Assembly: GCF_013343115.1 (NCBI RefSeq)
Contig: NZ_CP054570.1
Coordinates: forward strand, 1,178,001 to 1,242,000
DNA: 64,000 bases
Direction: 5' to 3'
Source: Streptococcus sanguinis
Lineage (GTDB): Bacteria; Bacillota; Bacilli; Lactobacillales; Streptococcaceae
Shown in pieces: positions 1-7,285 of this stretch. How positions within the stretch are numbered: position 1 is the stretch's first letter; each line of letters starts with the position of its first letter. Below the pieces are notes generated by a model, which ran no database searches, was not told the DNA's origin, and saw only the letters and a program-made list of their open reading frames with translations. The position numbers were made by a program, and so were the translations under genes.

Positions 1-163
1 TTTTATTGCCAGCCAAGAGCTGATTAATCATTCTACCAATAAAGAAATAAGGCAGAAATCCTGAAATCACAGAGGCAAAGGCAAAGATCAGACTGAGCAC
101 AAAATATATCTTATGAAGGGAAACAAAATCCCAGATCCAAGCAAGGACAGATTTTTTCTTCAT
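1..163 (-). CDS. ABC exporter, N-terminal fragment (cut by window edge)
   Basis: The first 54 codons of a gene running off the left edge. Translation begins MKKKSVLAWIWDF and continues into two hydrophobic stretches with a short polar link (VLSLIFAFASVISGFLPYFF, then RMINQLLAG). This is the usual start of the membrane domain of a fused permease-ATPase exporter (ABC type IV, multidrug/lipid class). An AGAAGGA ribosome site sits 6 nt before the ATG. The gene starts 18 bp after the tetR stop codon, so the two probably form an operon in which the repressor controls the exporter. Substrate cannot be told from this fragment. The ATPase domain lies outside the window, so the family call rests on membrane topology and on the tetR neighbour. 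Confidence 0.7.
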   Translation of the reverse strand, partial: MKKKSVLAWIWDFVSLHKIYFVLSLIFAFASVISGFLPYFFIGRMINQLLAGNK

Positions 164-181
164 AGAATTTCCTTCTTTCTA

Positions 182-793
182 TCAAAAACCTAGCAAACCT
201 CCCCAGTCAAACAAGTCCATGATGGAATGGCAAAATTCCAGCGCCTGCTCTTGGGGCCAGTCTTGAGCCAAGGGCTCAAATACAGCAGTGTAATAAGCTG
301 TCATGCACGATCGCAGAAACTCGTGTTTGACCAAATGATTGATCTTCCCCTCTTTGTAAGCCAGCTCCAAATAGCGATAAGTCTCGTCTGCAGCCAAATG
401 AGGCAGACGCATCCTAAAGTCCGCTTGCGAAGATCCCTGAGATTTAAAGAGCAAGAGCTGCATAATATCCTTATGTTCATAGAGAATCCGCATCAGGGAC
501 TGGAGATCCACCAAGCGATGGGCCCACATATCAGACAGGTGCCCCTCTTCTAGGAAAGCATAGTCACGTCGCTTCTGCTCTTGTCCATACTGGTCTAAGG
601 CTGTCAGAGTAGGCTCAAGCAGGGCAACAAAGAGACTGTCCTTACTCTCATAGCGCTTATAAAGAGCCCCAGTCGTCAAGCCAGCAGCGCGACAAATTCT
701 CCGCAGTGAAGCATTCTGATAGCCATAAGCTAAGAACTCACTCCTCGCGCTTTCCAAGATTTTTTCGTTTAACTCATCTGTTTCTTTTTTCAT
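182..793 (-). CDS. TetR/AcrR family transcriptional repressor
   Basis: A 203-residue regulator. Residues 8-55 form the helix-turn-helix typical of TetR proteins (ILESARSEFLAYGYQNAS, then GLTTGALYKRYESKDSLF). The rest is a helical ligand and dimerisation domain with no recognisable ligand signature. It is the first gene of a leftward unit whose next gene is an ABC exporter, so it probably represses that exporter and itself. A perfect 7-bp inverted repeat (cgataac-3-gttatcg) lies between its promoter and start codon and is the likely operator. The ribosome site before the ATG is weak, which is common for autoregulated repressors. The inducer is unknown. Confidence 0.85.
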   Translation of the reverse strand: MKKETDELNEKILESARSEFLAYGYQNASLRRICRAAGLTTGALYKRYESKDSLFVALLEPTLTALDQYGQEQKRRDYAFLEEGHLSDMWAHRLVDLQSLMRILYEHKDIMQLLLFKSQGSSQADFRMRLPHLAADETYRYLELAYKEGKINHLVKHEFLRSCMTAYYTAVFEPLAQDWPQEQALEFCHSIMDLFDWGGLLGF

Positions 794-803
794 GCTTTCA
801 ATT

Positions 804-820
804 CGATAACACTGTTATCG
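804..820. promoter_or_regulatory. Putative TetR operator
   Basis: Perfect dyad cgataac-act-gttatcg. It lies just downstream of the predicted transcription start of the tetR gene, inside the leader, where a bound repressor would block transcription of tetR and the ABC exporter. Symmetry and position are seen directly; assignment to this TetR protein is inference. Confidence 0.65.
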
Positions 821-833
821 CCTTTCTTCTTTT

Positions 834-862
834 ATTATAAATTCTGACAATTTAAGTGTCAA
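834..862 (-). promoter_or_regulatory. Sigma-A promoter of the tetR-ABC exporter unit
   Basis: On the minus strand a consensus -35 TTGACA (857-862) and -10 TATAAT (834-839) are separated by 17 bp. Such a strong promoter fits a unit kept silent by a repressor bound just downstream (804-820). Confidence 0.85.
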
Positions 863-875
863 GGAAAAACAAAAA

Positions 876-901
876 AGACCGAGAAATATTTTCATCGGTC
901 T
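876..901 (-). terminator. Rho-independent terminator after the GNAT gene at 967-1383
   Basis: Inverted repeat agaccga...tcggtct. On the minus strand it is followed by a run of T (871-876, then more T). It ends leftward transcription from the hrtBA-like/GNAT unit before the tetR promoter. Confidence 0.8.
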
Positions 902-966
902 AGTTCTATTCCTTTTTTTCTTGTAAACATGACAAAAGGAGCTTATTAACAAGCTCCTCTAAAAAT

Positions 967-1383
967 TTACTTTTTATCAGGTGCATAAATCATGCCAGTA
1001 CAGTCGAAATCTTCCTGTCGGCGAAAGCCGAGCTCTCGATAAAAAGCTAGATTTTTATCTGACTGCTCCGTTGCCAGTTGGATTTGGTAAACATCCTTAA
1101 ATCTTCCCAACGTCTGCTGAAGAAGGCTCCGGCCAATCCCCTGACGCTGGTACTGCGGATACACCAACAAATCCTGAATAAAGACAATGGTAAGCCCATC
1201 TCCGACCGCTCGAATCAAACCAACCAACTCTTCACCATCATAGGCCGCCATCACAAACAAGGACTGATGGAAGGCTTGCTCTAACTGCTGAGGTCGATTA
1301 GTGTAATTGCTCCAACCAACCGAAGCGTAGAGGTCTAGCACTGCCGCAAAATCTAGCTGAGGATTTATTTTATAATGAATCAT
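967..1383 (-). CDS. GNAT family N-acetyltransferase
   Basis: A 138-residue single-domain protein. The acetyl-CoA binding motif A is visible at about residues 76-92 (VYPQYQRQGIGRSLL), followed by the usual NLAFYRELGF segment of motif B near the C terminus. GNAT enzymes move an acetyl group from acetyl-CoA to an amine; the acceptor cannot be predicted here. The ATG has a good site (AAGGAGATAGCC). It follows the ABC ATPase gene by 50 bp with no strong terminator between them, so it is probably the last gene of that unit. The terminator at 876-901 follows it. Confidence 0.85.
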   Translation of the reverse strand: MIHYKINPQLDFAAVLDLYASVGWSNYTNRPQQLEQAFHQSLFVMAAYDGEELVGLIRAVGDGLTIVFIQDLLVYPQYQRQGIGRSLLQQTLGRFKDVYQIQLATEQSDKNLAFYRELGFRRQEDFDCTGMIYAPDKK

Positions 1384-1433
1384 GGCTATCTCCTTGTTTT
1401 TTCTCTGTTTGATTGCCTAAAGCTTCTAACGCT

Positions 1434-2099
1434 TTATCGAACTTGAGTCAGTACTCCGTCCTGCATCTCATAAACCTTGTCAACCTCGTCCAGCAAGCGG
1501 GTATCATGAGTAATCATGACCACGCTCTTATGGAATTTCTGGGTCACCTCTTTGAGCAGATGGACCACGCGCTTGGCCCGCTCCGTATCCAGACTAGCTG
1601 TCGGCTCATCAGCCAATATAATATCTGGGCTATTGTATAGTGCTCGGGCGATAGCAGCCCGCTGCCGTTCTCCGCCGGACAATTCTTTCGGATACTGCTT
1701 GAGTGTTCCTTGTAGATCCAGCAGCTCAATCAGACTGTCTAGATCCGTCCTTTCCTTTTTAGATAAGCGGTCAATCAGCTGGAACTGGTCTTCGATTTTC
1801 AAAAAAGGAATGAGATTGGAAGCCTGCAAAATAAAGCCGAAATCATTGAAACGCAGGGCTGCCCGTTCCTTTTCCTTGAGCTGGGAAGTATCTTTCCCAT
1901 GCAGCAGAATCTGTCCTTTTGAGGGAGTTTGCAGATGCCCCAGCAAGGTCAGAAAGGTTGTTTTACCTGAGCCTGACGGCCCAATTATAGCTACAAACTG
2001 CCCCGCTTCCAGTTGGAAGTCAGTTGGTTTCAGAGCTTGGACTAGCGTATGCCCCTGGCCGTATTCTTTTGTAACCCCTTTTAGTTCTATGATTGACAT
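1434..2099 (-). CDS. ABC transporter ATPase, HrtA/LolD-like
   Basis: A 221-residue nucleotide-binding protein. Walker A (GPSGSGKTTF, about residue 40), Q-loop (FILQASNLIPF), signature (LSGGERQRAAIARAL), Walker B (IILADEPTASLD) and the H-loop histidine (MITHD) are all present, so it should be active. It begins directly after the stop of the FtsX-type permease gene with no gap, and the two form one transporter. The order tetR-permease-ATPase and the lengths (353 and 221 residues) match the haem-export system HrtBA with its TetR regulator in lactococci. That assignment is inference from order and size; other MacB/LolD-type systems have the same ATPase. Confidence 0.85.
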   Translation of the reverse strand: MSIIELKGVTKEYGQGHTLVQALKPTDFQLEAGQFVAIIGPSGSGKTTFLTLLGHLQTPSKGQILLHGKDTSQLKEKERAALRFNDFGFILQASNLIPFLKIEDQFQLIDRLSKKERTDLDSLIELLDLQGTLKQYPKELSGGERQRAAIARALYNSPDIILADEPTASLDTERAKRVVHLLKEVTQKFHKSVVMITHDTRLLDEVDKVYEMQDGVLTQVR

Positions 2100-3161
2100 T
2101 TACTCACCTCCAATCGCTGTGATAGGGTCAATTTTCAGAACCCGATGAATGGACAAGAGTCCGCCAGCCAGTGACATGAAAACAATGAGGATAATTAAAC
2201 CAGCATAAGCTCTCCAGTCACTGTAAAAAGGCATAGAAGCCGGCAAGACTAGCTGGGTTCCCAAGAGAGCCAAGACAGCTAAGCTGATTCCCAGAGTGGA
2301 CAGGATGAAAATCTGCCAAAAAATAGAAGCAATAATCTTCCCACTGGCAATTCCTTGGGCGCGCATAATACCGTAAAGATGCGTCTTTTGGATGGTAATA
2401 ATATACATGAAAATTCCCAATACCAAAAATGTAATCAGAACCATGGCCCCAATCATAAAGGAAAAAGTCAGTACCTGAGGCTGATAACCAGGGATATTTT
2501 CTATAAAATCACTCATAGAGAGCTGACTAAGTCCAGCTTCTTCAATCTTCTGACCATCCTTGACCACAAGTGCACTGATATTCTTAACCTGACTAGAGCC
2601 GTACTTTAATTCCCTGAAATCATCTAGATCCATAAAAATTACAGGTTGCGTAAAGAAGCTATTATCCTCTGTGAAACCAACAACCTGATAGAGGCGCTCA
2701 CTGCCATTAAGCTGAAGCTGGTCGCCTAGTTTCACACCTTTTTGCTGCAGACGCTTATCCGCAATAACTTCATAAGCATTCTCAGCAGGACGTCCCTCAA
2801 TAATGTCAGGCGCTAGAAAACTATCCCAAGAGAGACCAAAAACCTGAGCATTGAGTTTATCAGTCCCATCTTCATAATTGGCCACTGCTGACGTCTGTCC
2901 CAAAGCAGCGATTGAGCCCCCTTGAAGCAGGCGACTGTACTCCTCTTCCTTGAGAGTCGAAGCTATTAGATTCTTATTGGCGTACTCTGACAAGACGATC
3001 GACTCAGCATGCCATTGGTCCAAAGCCAAGCGATTGAGCCTAGCCAAACCGACGGAAAGACTAGATAAAAAGAAAACCATATAGGTAATGAGAAAGACCA
3101 CAGCAACCACTAAACGATAGCGTCCGCGGCTGTAGACAATCTCTTTAAAAGCTAAAAACAA
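2100..3161 (-). CDS. FtsX/MacB-type ABC permease, HrtB-like
   Basis: A 353-residue permease. One membrane segment lies near the N terminus (LVVAVVFLITYMVFFLSSL), an extracytoplasmic domain of about 200 residues follows, and three more segments lie at the C-terminal end. This is the FtsX topology used for mechanical export rather than for classic transport. The start is TTG, chosen because AGGAGG lies 7 nt upstream and no in-frame ATG does. It pairs with the following ATPase. Size and gene order resemble HrtB, which expels toxic haem from the membrane. A role in haem or peptide-antibiotic resistance is inferred, not shown. Confidence 0.8.
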   Translation of the reverse strand: MFLAFKEIVYSRGRYRLVVAVVFLITYMVFFLSSLSVGLARLNRLALDQWHAESIVLSEYANKNLIASTLKEEEYSRLLQGGSIAALGQTSAVANYEDGTDKLNAQVFGLSWDSFLAPDIIEGRPAENAYEVIADKRLQQKGVKLGDQLQLNGSERLYQVVGFTEDNSFFTQPVIFMDLDDFRELKYGSSQVKNISALVVKDGQKIEEAGLSQLSMSDFIENIPGYQPQVLTFSFMIGAMVLITFLVLGIFMYIITIQKTHLYGIMRAQGIASGKIIASIFWQIFILSTLGISLAVLALLGTQLVLPASMPFYSDWRAYAGLIILIVFMSLAGGLLSIHRVLKIDPITAIGGE

Positions 3162-3190
3162 AACTGTCCTCCTTTGAGATATTCGAGACT

Positions 3191-3196
3191 ATTATA
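3191..3196 (-). promoter_or_regulatory. Extended -10 box before the permease gene
   Basis: TGGTATAAT on the minus strand, about 30 bp before the TTG start. It lies in the 67-bp gap after the tetR gene, so the transporter may have its own promoter in addition to read-through from tetR. Confidence 0.5.
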
Positions 3197-3228
3197 CCAT
3201 AAAGAAGCAAGCTGGAAAAACTATCCTG

Positions 3229-3837
3229 TCAATCCCCCTCCATATGCTCTCTGACAAAGCCCGCCAGACCGACAGAGGTCACCCTAGCATGAAAATCACT
3301 CATTTGCTGAGCCTTATAGCGAAGATGAGCCAGCCAGTAAGTCAGTGTTCCCATAAAGGACACGGCTTGATGATTCAGGAGCAAGTCCACCTCAACCTCC
3401 TCTAAATGTGGATCAGCCAAGGAAATACTCTGCCAGAAAATCTCCCTCAGAGCTTCCTGCAACCGCCTCGAACTAGTTGGACTGCCATTTGGACCCAAAA
3501 GAATGGCCAAGTCTTCCAAGTAAGGCTCAAAAAAATGAAAAAGATTTTGTTTCTCATGGATATAGTCTTCCACTTTAAAATCCTTTTCTAACTTGAACAA
3601 GCAGGCAGATTCTAGAGACTTTTGATAATATGTCTGCAAATCACCTAGCAAGCGGTCTTCTATCTTCTCCAGCAGATCATATTTATCCAAATAATGACGA
3701 TAAAAGGTACTGCGATTCACCTCTGCCAAATCAATCAATTGGCGAATACTGATAGTCTCAAAAGTCTGCTCTTTCATCAGCTGCAGCAAGCTATCCTCTA
3801 TCTGCTTTTCTGTCTTTCTTCTTTTTTTCTCATACAT
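3229..3837 (-). CDS. TetR family regulator upstream of the HrtBA-like transporter
   Basis: About 202 residues. The N-terminal helix-turn-helix is clear (TISIRQLIDLAEVNRSTFYR, then HYLDKYDLLEKI). The remainder is all-helical and resembles the TetR C-terminal domains found in DhaS-like regulators. The start is placed at the second ATG because GAGGTG lies 7 nt before it; an upstream in-frame ATG at 3858 has no ribosome site. It stands 67 bp before the permease gene on the same strand and is divergent from an unknown gene at 3947. It probably controls one or both. If the transporter exports haem this would be the haem sensor, by analogy with lactococcal HrtR. Confidence 0.8.
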   Translation of the reverse strand: MYEKKRRKTEKQIEDSLLQLMKEQTFETISIRQLIDLAEVNRSTFYRHYLDKYDLLEKIEDRLLGDLQTYYQKSLESACLFKLEKDFKVEDYIHEKQNLFHFFEPYLEDLAILLGPNGSPTSSRRLQEALREIFWQSISLADPHLEEVEVDLLLNHQAVSFMGTLTYWLAHLRYKAQQMSDFHARVTSVGLAGFVREHMEGD

Positions 3838-3879
3838 GTCATTCACCTCAAAATGCAACAGTCTCTCTAAAATTGATGC

Positions 3880-3909
3880 TTGTATGCCATCCAGCTTCCA
3901 CTATATAAT
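3880..3909 (+). promoter_or_regulatory. Promoter of the unknown gene at 3947
   Basis: -35 TTGTAT (3880-3885) and -10 TATAAT (3904-3909), spacing 18 bp. It lies in the 109-bp region shared with the divergent tetR gene. Confidence 0.55.
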
Positions 3910-3946
3910 AAATATAAGCAGAAGACAAGAACAAGAGGATCAAAAA

Positions 3947-4672
3947 ATGAAGATTATGATCAATCAAAAGGAAGTCAGTCAAGAAAGAATTGAGCAATGG
4001 CGGAAGCAGAGAATCCTTAAAGCAGCTAAGATACTTAATCTACAGCTACCTAATACTGACAACACGGAGATTTTAGACCAAGCCCTACTGGAAGCAAAAA
4101 TGAAGCTGACATACGAAGAGCTAATCCAGCAAATCGGAACCAAACTCAAATGGAGCCAATATTTGATGAAATGGGCGGCCAAATGGTCCAATAAACCACG
4201 AAAAAGAGCTATCATCACGATTTTTGCAAATGGACTGACTGCTGCTTCTTTCAGTAAAATGCTAGAAAAGTTGATGTTAGAAAAGACAAATGTTCATAAA
4301 CGAGTCAATCTTGGTGCCTGTCCAGACCATTATGCCTTGCAGCCGTACGGCAGCAAACTGGAAGTCATTGAGACAGCAGGAAACAGCCCGCTACCGACAC
4401 AGTTTTTTCTTGACCTTGGTGGTGAAGCTGAGATAGAGGAGCCTCGTGATGCGTCTTATCCCTTCCAAACTGTCGGTGCTGCCAGTCTAGCAAATGGTTG
4501 CAATATCGGTGGAATTCGCCATCAATTTCGCGACACAGAAAAAGGCCTAGAAGCCCGATTCTGCGTCGAATTTCCCGGCCTTTGTCCAGACAGCCTTATC
4601 AAAGAACACCAGCTCCACCTGGCTGCCGAATGGTCAAGATGGATAACTTGGTGCACAGAGCATAAAGAATGA
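3947..4672 (+). CDS. Unknown protein, 241 residues
   Basis: I do not recognise this family. The start at 3947 is chosen because AGAGGA precedes it by 7 nt; the reading frame is open further upstream but overlaps the divergent tetR gene. The N-terminal 100 residues are charged and helical. The C-terminal half looks like a folded alpha/beta domain with several conserved-looking Gly and Cys positions (NLGACPDHYALQ, ASLANGCNIGGIRHQF, FCVEFPGLCPDS). No signal peptide or membrane segment is seen, so it should be cytosolic. It is divergent from a TetR gene and one of only two rightward genes in this part of the window, so the TetR protein may regulate it. Confidence 0.6.
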   Translation: MKIMINQKEVSQERIEQWRKQRILKAAKILNLQLPNTDNTEILDQALLEAKMKLTYEELIQQIGTKLKWSQYLMKWAAKWSNKPRKRAIITIFANGLTAASFSKMLEKLMLEKTNVHKRVNLGACPDHYALQPYGSKLEVIETAGNSPLPTQFFLDLGGEAEIEEPRDASYPFQTVGAASLANGCNIGGIRHQFRDTEKGLEARFCVEFPGLCPDSLIKEHQLHLAAEWSRWITWCTEHKE

Positions 4673-4706
4673 ATTTCCTTTCATGAAAAGAACTACCAAG
4701 CCATGC

Positions 4707-4753
4707 AAAAACAGCCCACTGCCATCTTAAAGAGACCGCAGCAAGGCTGTTTT
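4707..4753. terminator. Bidirectional terminator between convergent genes
   Basis: aaaaacagcc and ggctgtttt form a stem with a long loop, with A-rich and T-rich flanks on each side. It can stop both the rightward unknown gene (ends 4672) and the leftward alcohol dehydrogenase gene (ends 4763). Confidence 0.6.
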
Positions 4754-4762
4754 CTTCTTTAC

Positions 4763-5800
4763 CTAATCAAAGACAATCATGGACTTAATAGTCTTGCGTT
4801 CATCCATATCTTTATAAGCTTGATCGATATCTTCCAGTTTGTAGCTTGAAGTAAAGACCTTCCCCGGATTAATATCGCCGTCAAGAACTGCCTTGAGCAA
4901 TATTTGCTTGTCGTAAGTCGTGACAGAGGCTGCTCCGCCTGCCACTGTAATATTTTGAGCAAAGGTAGAACCAAGTGCTCGGTTATTATAGTGTGGCACA
5001 CCGACAAAGCCTAAGCGGCCGCCGTTGTGAAGGACTCCTAGAGCTTGATCAACAGCAGCTTCTGTTCCAACACATTCCAGAGCTGCATCTGCCCCGCCAC
5101 CAAGGATTTCACGGACTTTGGCAATTCCTTCTTCGCCACGTTCTGCCACAACAGCTGTCGCACCGGATTCCAAGGCCATCTTTTGTCGATCTTCGTGACG
5201 ACTCATAAGAACGATTTGGGAAGCGCCACGCATTTTAGCTGCGATAACAGCGCATTGTCCCACAGCTCCGTCAGCAATCACGACCACCTTATCACCAGGC
5301 TTAACATCTGCCACTCGCGCAGCATGATAGCCGGTTGGCATGACATCAGCCAGTGTCAAGAGTGATTTGAGCATTCCTTCTGTATAATCAGAGGGCTGAC
5401 CAGGGATTTTGATAAGAGCCCAGTTCGCAAATTCGAAGCGCATATATTCTGCCTGCACCCCATTTGACCAGTTATTCCCAATATGAGAATCACAAGTGCC
5501 ATCAAATCCTGCTCGACAGGCATCACATTGCCCGCATCCATGAGTAAATGGAGCAATAACAAAATCGCCAGGTTTAACAGTCGTTACTGCATCGCCAATT
5601 TCCTCGACAATTCCAATCGCTTCGTGCCCACTATTTTGATGGCCTGCTTCAATATCTGGACTGCGGTAGCGCCATAGATCAGAGCCACAGACACAGGTCC
5701 GAACAATCCGAATAATGGCATCATCTGCCTCAATGATTTGCGGACGATCAATCTCAGTCAGCCCAACTTGGCCCGCTTTTGTATAAACTGCTGATTTCAT
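4763..5800 (-). CDS. Zinc-dependent alcohol dehydrogenase family protein
   Basis: A 345-residue medium-chain dehydrogenase/reductase. Catalytic zinc ligands are visible (CVCGSDLW, then GHEAIG), and the structural zinc loop is complete (CGQCDACRAGFDGTC). The nucleotide-binding fold starts at VVIADGAVGQCAV in the middle of the protein. It oxidises or reduces an alcohol/aldehyde pair with NAD(P); the substrate is not predictable from sequence. The start at 5800 has AAAGGAGAAG upstream. An in-frame ATG at 5857 would add 19 unlikely residues before this ribosome site. It is monocistronic, with a terminator region on its left. Confidence 0.88.
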   Translation of the reverse strand: MKSAVYTKAGQVGLTEIDRPQIIEADDAIIRIVRTCVCGSDLWRYRSPDIEAGHQNSGHEAIGIVEEIGDAVTTVKPGDFVIAPFTHGCGQCDACRAGFDGTCDSHIGNNWSNGVQAEYMRFEFANWALIKIPGQPSDYTEGMLKSLLTLADVMPTGYHAARVADVKPGDKVVVIADGAVGQCAVIAAKMRGASQIVLMSRHEDRQKMALESGATAVVAERGEEGIAKVREILGGGADAALECVGTEAAVDQALGVLHNGGRLGFVGVPHYNNRALGSTFAQNITVAGGAASVTTYDKQILLKAVLDGDINPGKVFTSSYKLEDIDQAYKDMDERKTIKSMIVFD

Positions 5801-5894
5801 CGTTTCTTCTCCTTTGATATCTTTATAGTAACTATTATACAACTTAGGGCACCCCATAAGTCAAATTTTTGGTATCATTTACGATAAAATTCTC

Positions 5895-5927
5895 ATAAAA
5901 AAGGAAACTCCTTTCTCAGAGTTTCCT
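5895..5927 (-). terminator. Terminator of the lipoprotein gene
   Basis: On the minus strand the stem aggaaactc/gagtttcct (5902-5927) with an 8-nt loop is followed by TTTTTTAT. It ends the lipoprotein transcript. Confidence 0.8.
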
Positions 5928-5980
5928 AGTTAGATTTCCTCACTGCTCTTCCTGTTGTCCTGAGCAGAATGAGAAGCACT

Positions 5981-6451
5981 TTACTGCTTAGTAAAGGTCA
6001 TAGTGTCTGGATCATCATCCAATTCATCCACAATCAGCTGATTGCCATTTTGGCGGTAACTTTTGACATCATCGCCAACAATCAGTCTTTGATTAGCACT
6101 ATCTACTTGTACCTGCTTGATTTCCTTACTGCCATCGACCTCGGTCTCAGTCCAAGTACCAGTCGAACCATTGATTTCTAGGACATGCTGGTCACCATCA
6201 TGGTCGGTTGCTTGGTAGCGCCCATCTAGATTTGTAGCCTGCCCTGTATTTGATGATGACGAAGGCTGATTAGAGGAAGATGCAGCTGATGACTGCGAAG
6301 TCTGATTTTGCGCAGATTGTGATGTTTGGCCTTGTGTATTCTGTGATGAACTAGTATTCCCTCCTTGGTTAGTATTGCCTGAGCAGGCAGCCAATAGGAC
6401 TGCTGCTGTCAGAGATAGAATTCCGATAAAGGCTTTTTTTGTAATAGTCAT
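5981..6451 (-). CDS. Small secreted lipoprotein under CopY-like control
   Basis: A 156-residue lipoprotein. The signal sequence ends in the lipobox LAAC at Cys23, so it should be lipidated and anchored outside the membrane. Residues 24-75 are a Ser/Gln/Asn-rich linker. The last 80 residues form a small acidic beta-rich domain (DGRYQATDHDGDQHVLEI, ending DDDPDTMTFTKQ) that I do not assign to a named family. No cysteine other than the lipidated one is seen, so it is not an obvious copper chaperone of the CupA type. It stands alone between terminators. Two copies of the CopY operator motif cover its -10 region and leader (see 6467-6505), suggesting induction by copper or by a beta-lactam/BlaI-type signal. 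Confidence 0.8.
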   Translation of the reverse strand: MTITKKAFIGILSLTAAVLLAACSGNTNQGGNTSSSQNTQGQTSQSAQNQTSQSSAASSSNQPSSSSNTGQATNLDGRYQATDHDGDQHVLEINGSTGTWTETEVDGSKEIKQVQVDSANQRLIVGDDVKSYRQNGNQLIVDELDDDPDTMTFTKQ

Positions 6452-6466
6452 ATCGCTTTCTCCTTT

Positions 6467-6505
6467 TTCTACATTTGTAGTTTATACTTATATTCTACAC
6501 TTGTC
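6467..6505 (-). promoter_or_regulatory. Two CopY/BlaI-type operator boxes
   Basis: Read on the minus strand, 6493-6505 (GACAAGTGTAGAA) and 6467-6479 (TACAAATGTAGAA) both fit the KACAnnYGTMnnA pattern known for CopY repressors. The first overlaps the -10 box; the second lies just after the transcription start. Their starts are 26 bp apart. The inner box is also the palindrome ctacatttgtag. The motif match is direct; the identity of the repressor is inference, since no copY gene is in the window. Confidence 0.65.
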
Positions 6506-6520
6506 TGTTTCATTTGTCAA
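6492..6520 (-). promoter_or_regulatory. Promoter of the lipoprotein gene
   Basis: Minus-strand -35 TTGACA (6515-6520) and -10 TAGAAT (6492-6497), spacing 17 bp. The -10 lies inside the first CopY-like box, so a bound repressor would exclude RNA polymerase. Confidence 0.8.
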
Positions 6521-6628
6521 GAAAAAGCAGTTTTTACCATAAGGAAAATACATCTAAAGGAAATGACTCACTCTGACTGAACTTTGCTATTCAGACGCCA
6601 ATTGTTCTGATAGGTTTCCCGAGCTAAC

Positions 6629-6656
6629 TTGACAAAATAGTTCCCTGTCGTATAAT
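6629..6656 (+). promoter_or_regulatory. Promoter of the GNAT gene at 6686
   Basis: -35 TTGACA (6629-6634) and -10 TATAAT (6651-6656), spacing 16 bp, about 30 bp before the start codon. Confidence 0.8.
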
Positions 6657-6685
6657 GATTCTTAAAAAGATAAAAGGAGAAGATT

Positions 6686-7153
6686 ATGCCAATCAGAAAA
6701 GCCCAAGTCAGCGATATTCCTGAACTCCAAGAACTCCTTCAGCAAATCTTGCTTGTCCACCATCAGGCTCGTCCGGACATTTTCAAGGCCAAGGGCAGCA
6801 AGTTTAGCAATGAAGAATTAGAGAAGATTCTGGGTCAAGAATCCACCCCTATTTTTGTCTTTGAAAATGAAACTGGAGGAATCCTCGGTCACCTCTTTTG
6901 CTCCATCAAGGAACCTGTCAGTCCTATACTCAATCCCATCAAAACACTTTTTATTGAGGACTTATGTGTGGATGAGAAAGCCAGAAGGCAAAAGGTCGGC
7001 GAGCAGCTTTATCGCTTTGCAGAAGACTATGCTCGAAAAATCGGCTGCTATAATCTGACTCTCAATGTTTGGAACGACAATGTTGGAGCCCTGCGTTTCT
7101 ATGAGCGATTAGGGCTTCAGGCTCAGGAAACAGTGATGGAGAAGATTCTTTGA
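6686..7153 (+). CDS. GNAT family N-acetyltransferase
   Basis: A 155-residue acetyltransferase covering the whole GNAT fold. Motif A is recognisable (DLCVDEKARRQKVGEQLY), though the usual glycine-rich Q/RxxGxG/A loop reads RQKVGE with one glycine replaced. Motif B is present (NVWNDNVGALRFYERLGL). The substrate is unknown; the layout resembles aminoglycoside/ribosomal-protein-type acetyltransferases but that cannot be decided here. The ribosome site AAAAGGAGAAG is well placed. It has its own promoter and is followed by the separate MetE-like gene. Confidence 0.82.
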   Translation: MPIRKAQVSDIPELQELLQQILLVHHQARPDIFKAKGSKFSNEELEKILGQESTPIFVFENETGGILGHLFCSIKEPVSPILNPIKTLFIEDLCVDEKARRQKVGEQLYRFAEDYARKIGCYNLTLNVWNDNVGALRFYERLGLQAQETVMEKIL

Positions 7154-7285
7154 TCTTGAAAGACAAATTTTAGGAAGCGCTAGCAATAGTTTTCGGCTAT
7201 ACTCTACCAGTATAATTAACTATTTTATTTGCCGAGGAATTTTCGATACAATAGACCGTAATCCCTAATGAAAGTGAGAAATCTT

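Noticed and set aside
7187..7203. Partial match to the streptococcal MET-box (TATAGTTTnAAACTATA) before the MetE-like gene
   Set aside because: Only the left half is good (ATAGTTTT); the right half is poor, so it was not called a regulator site.
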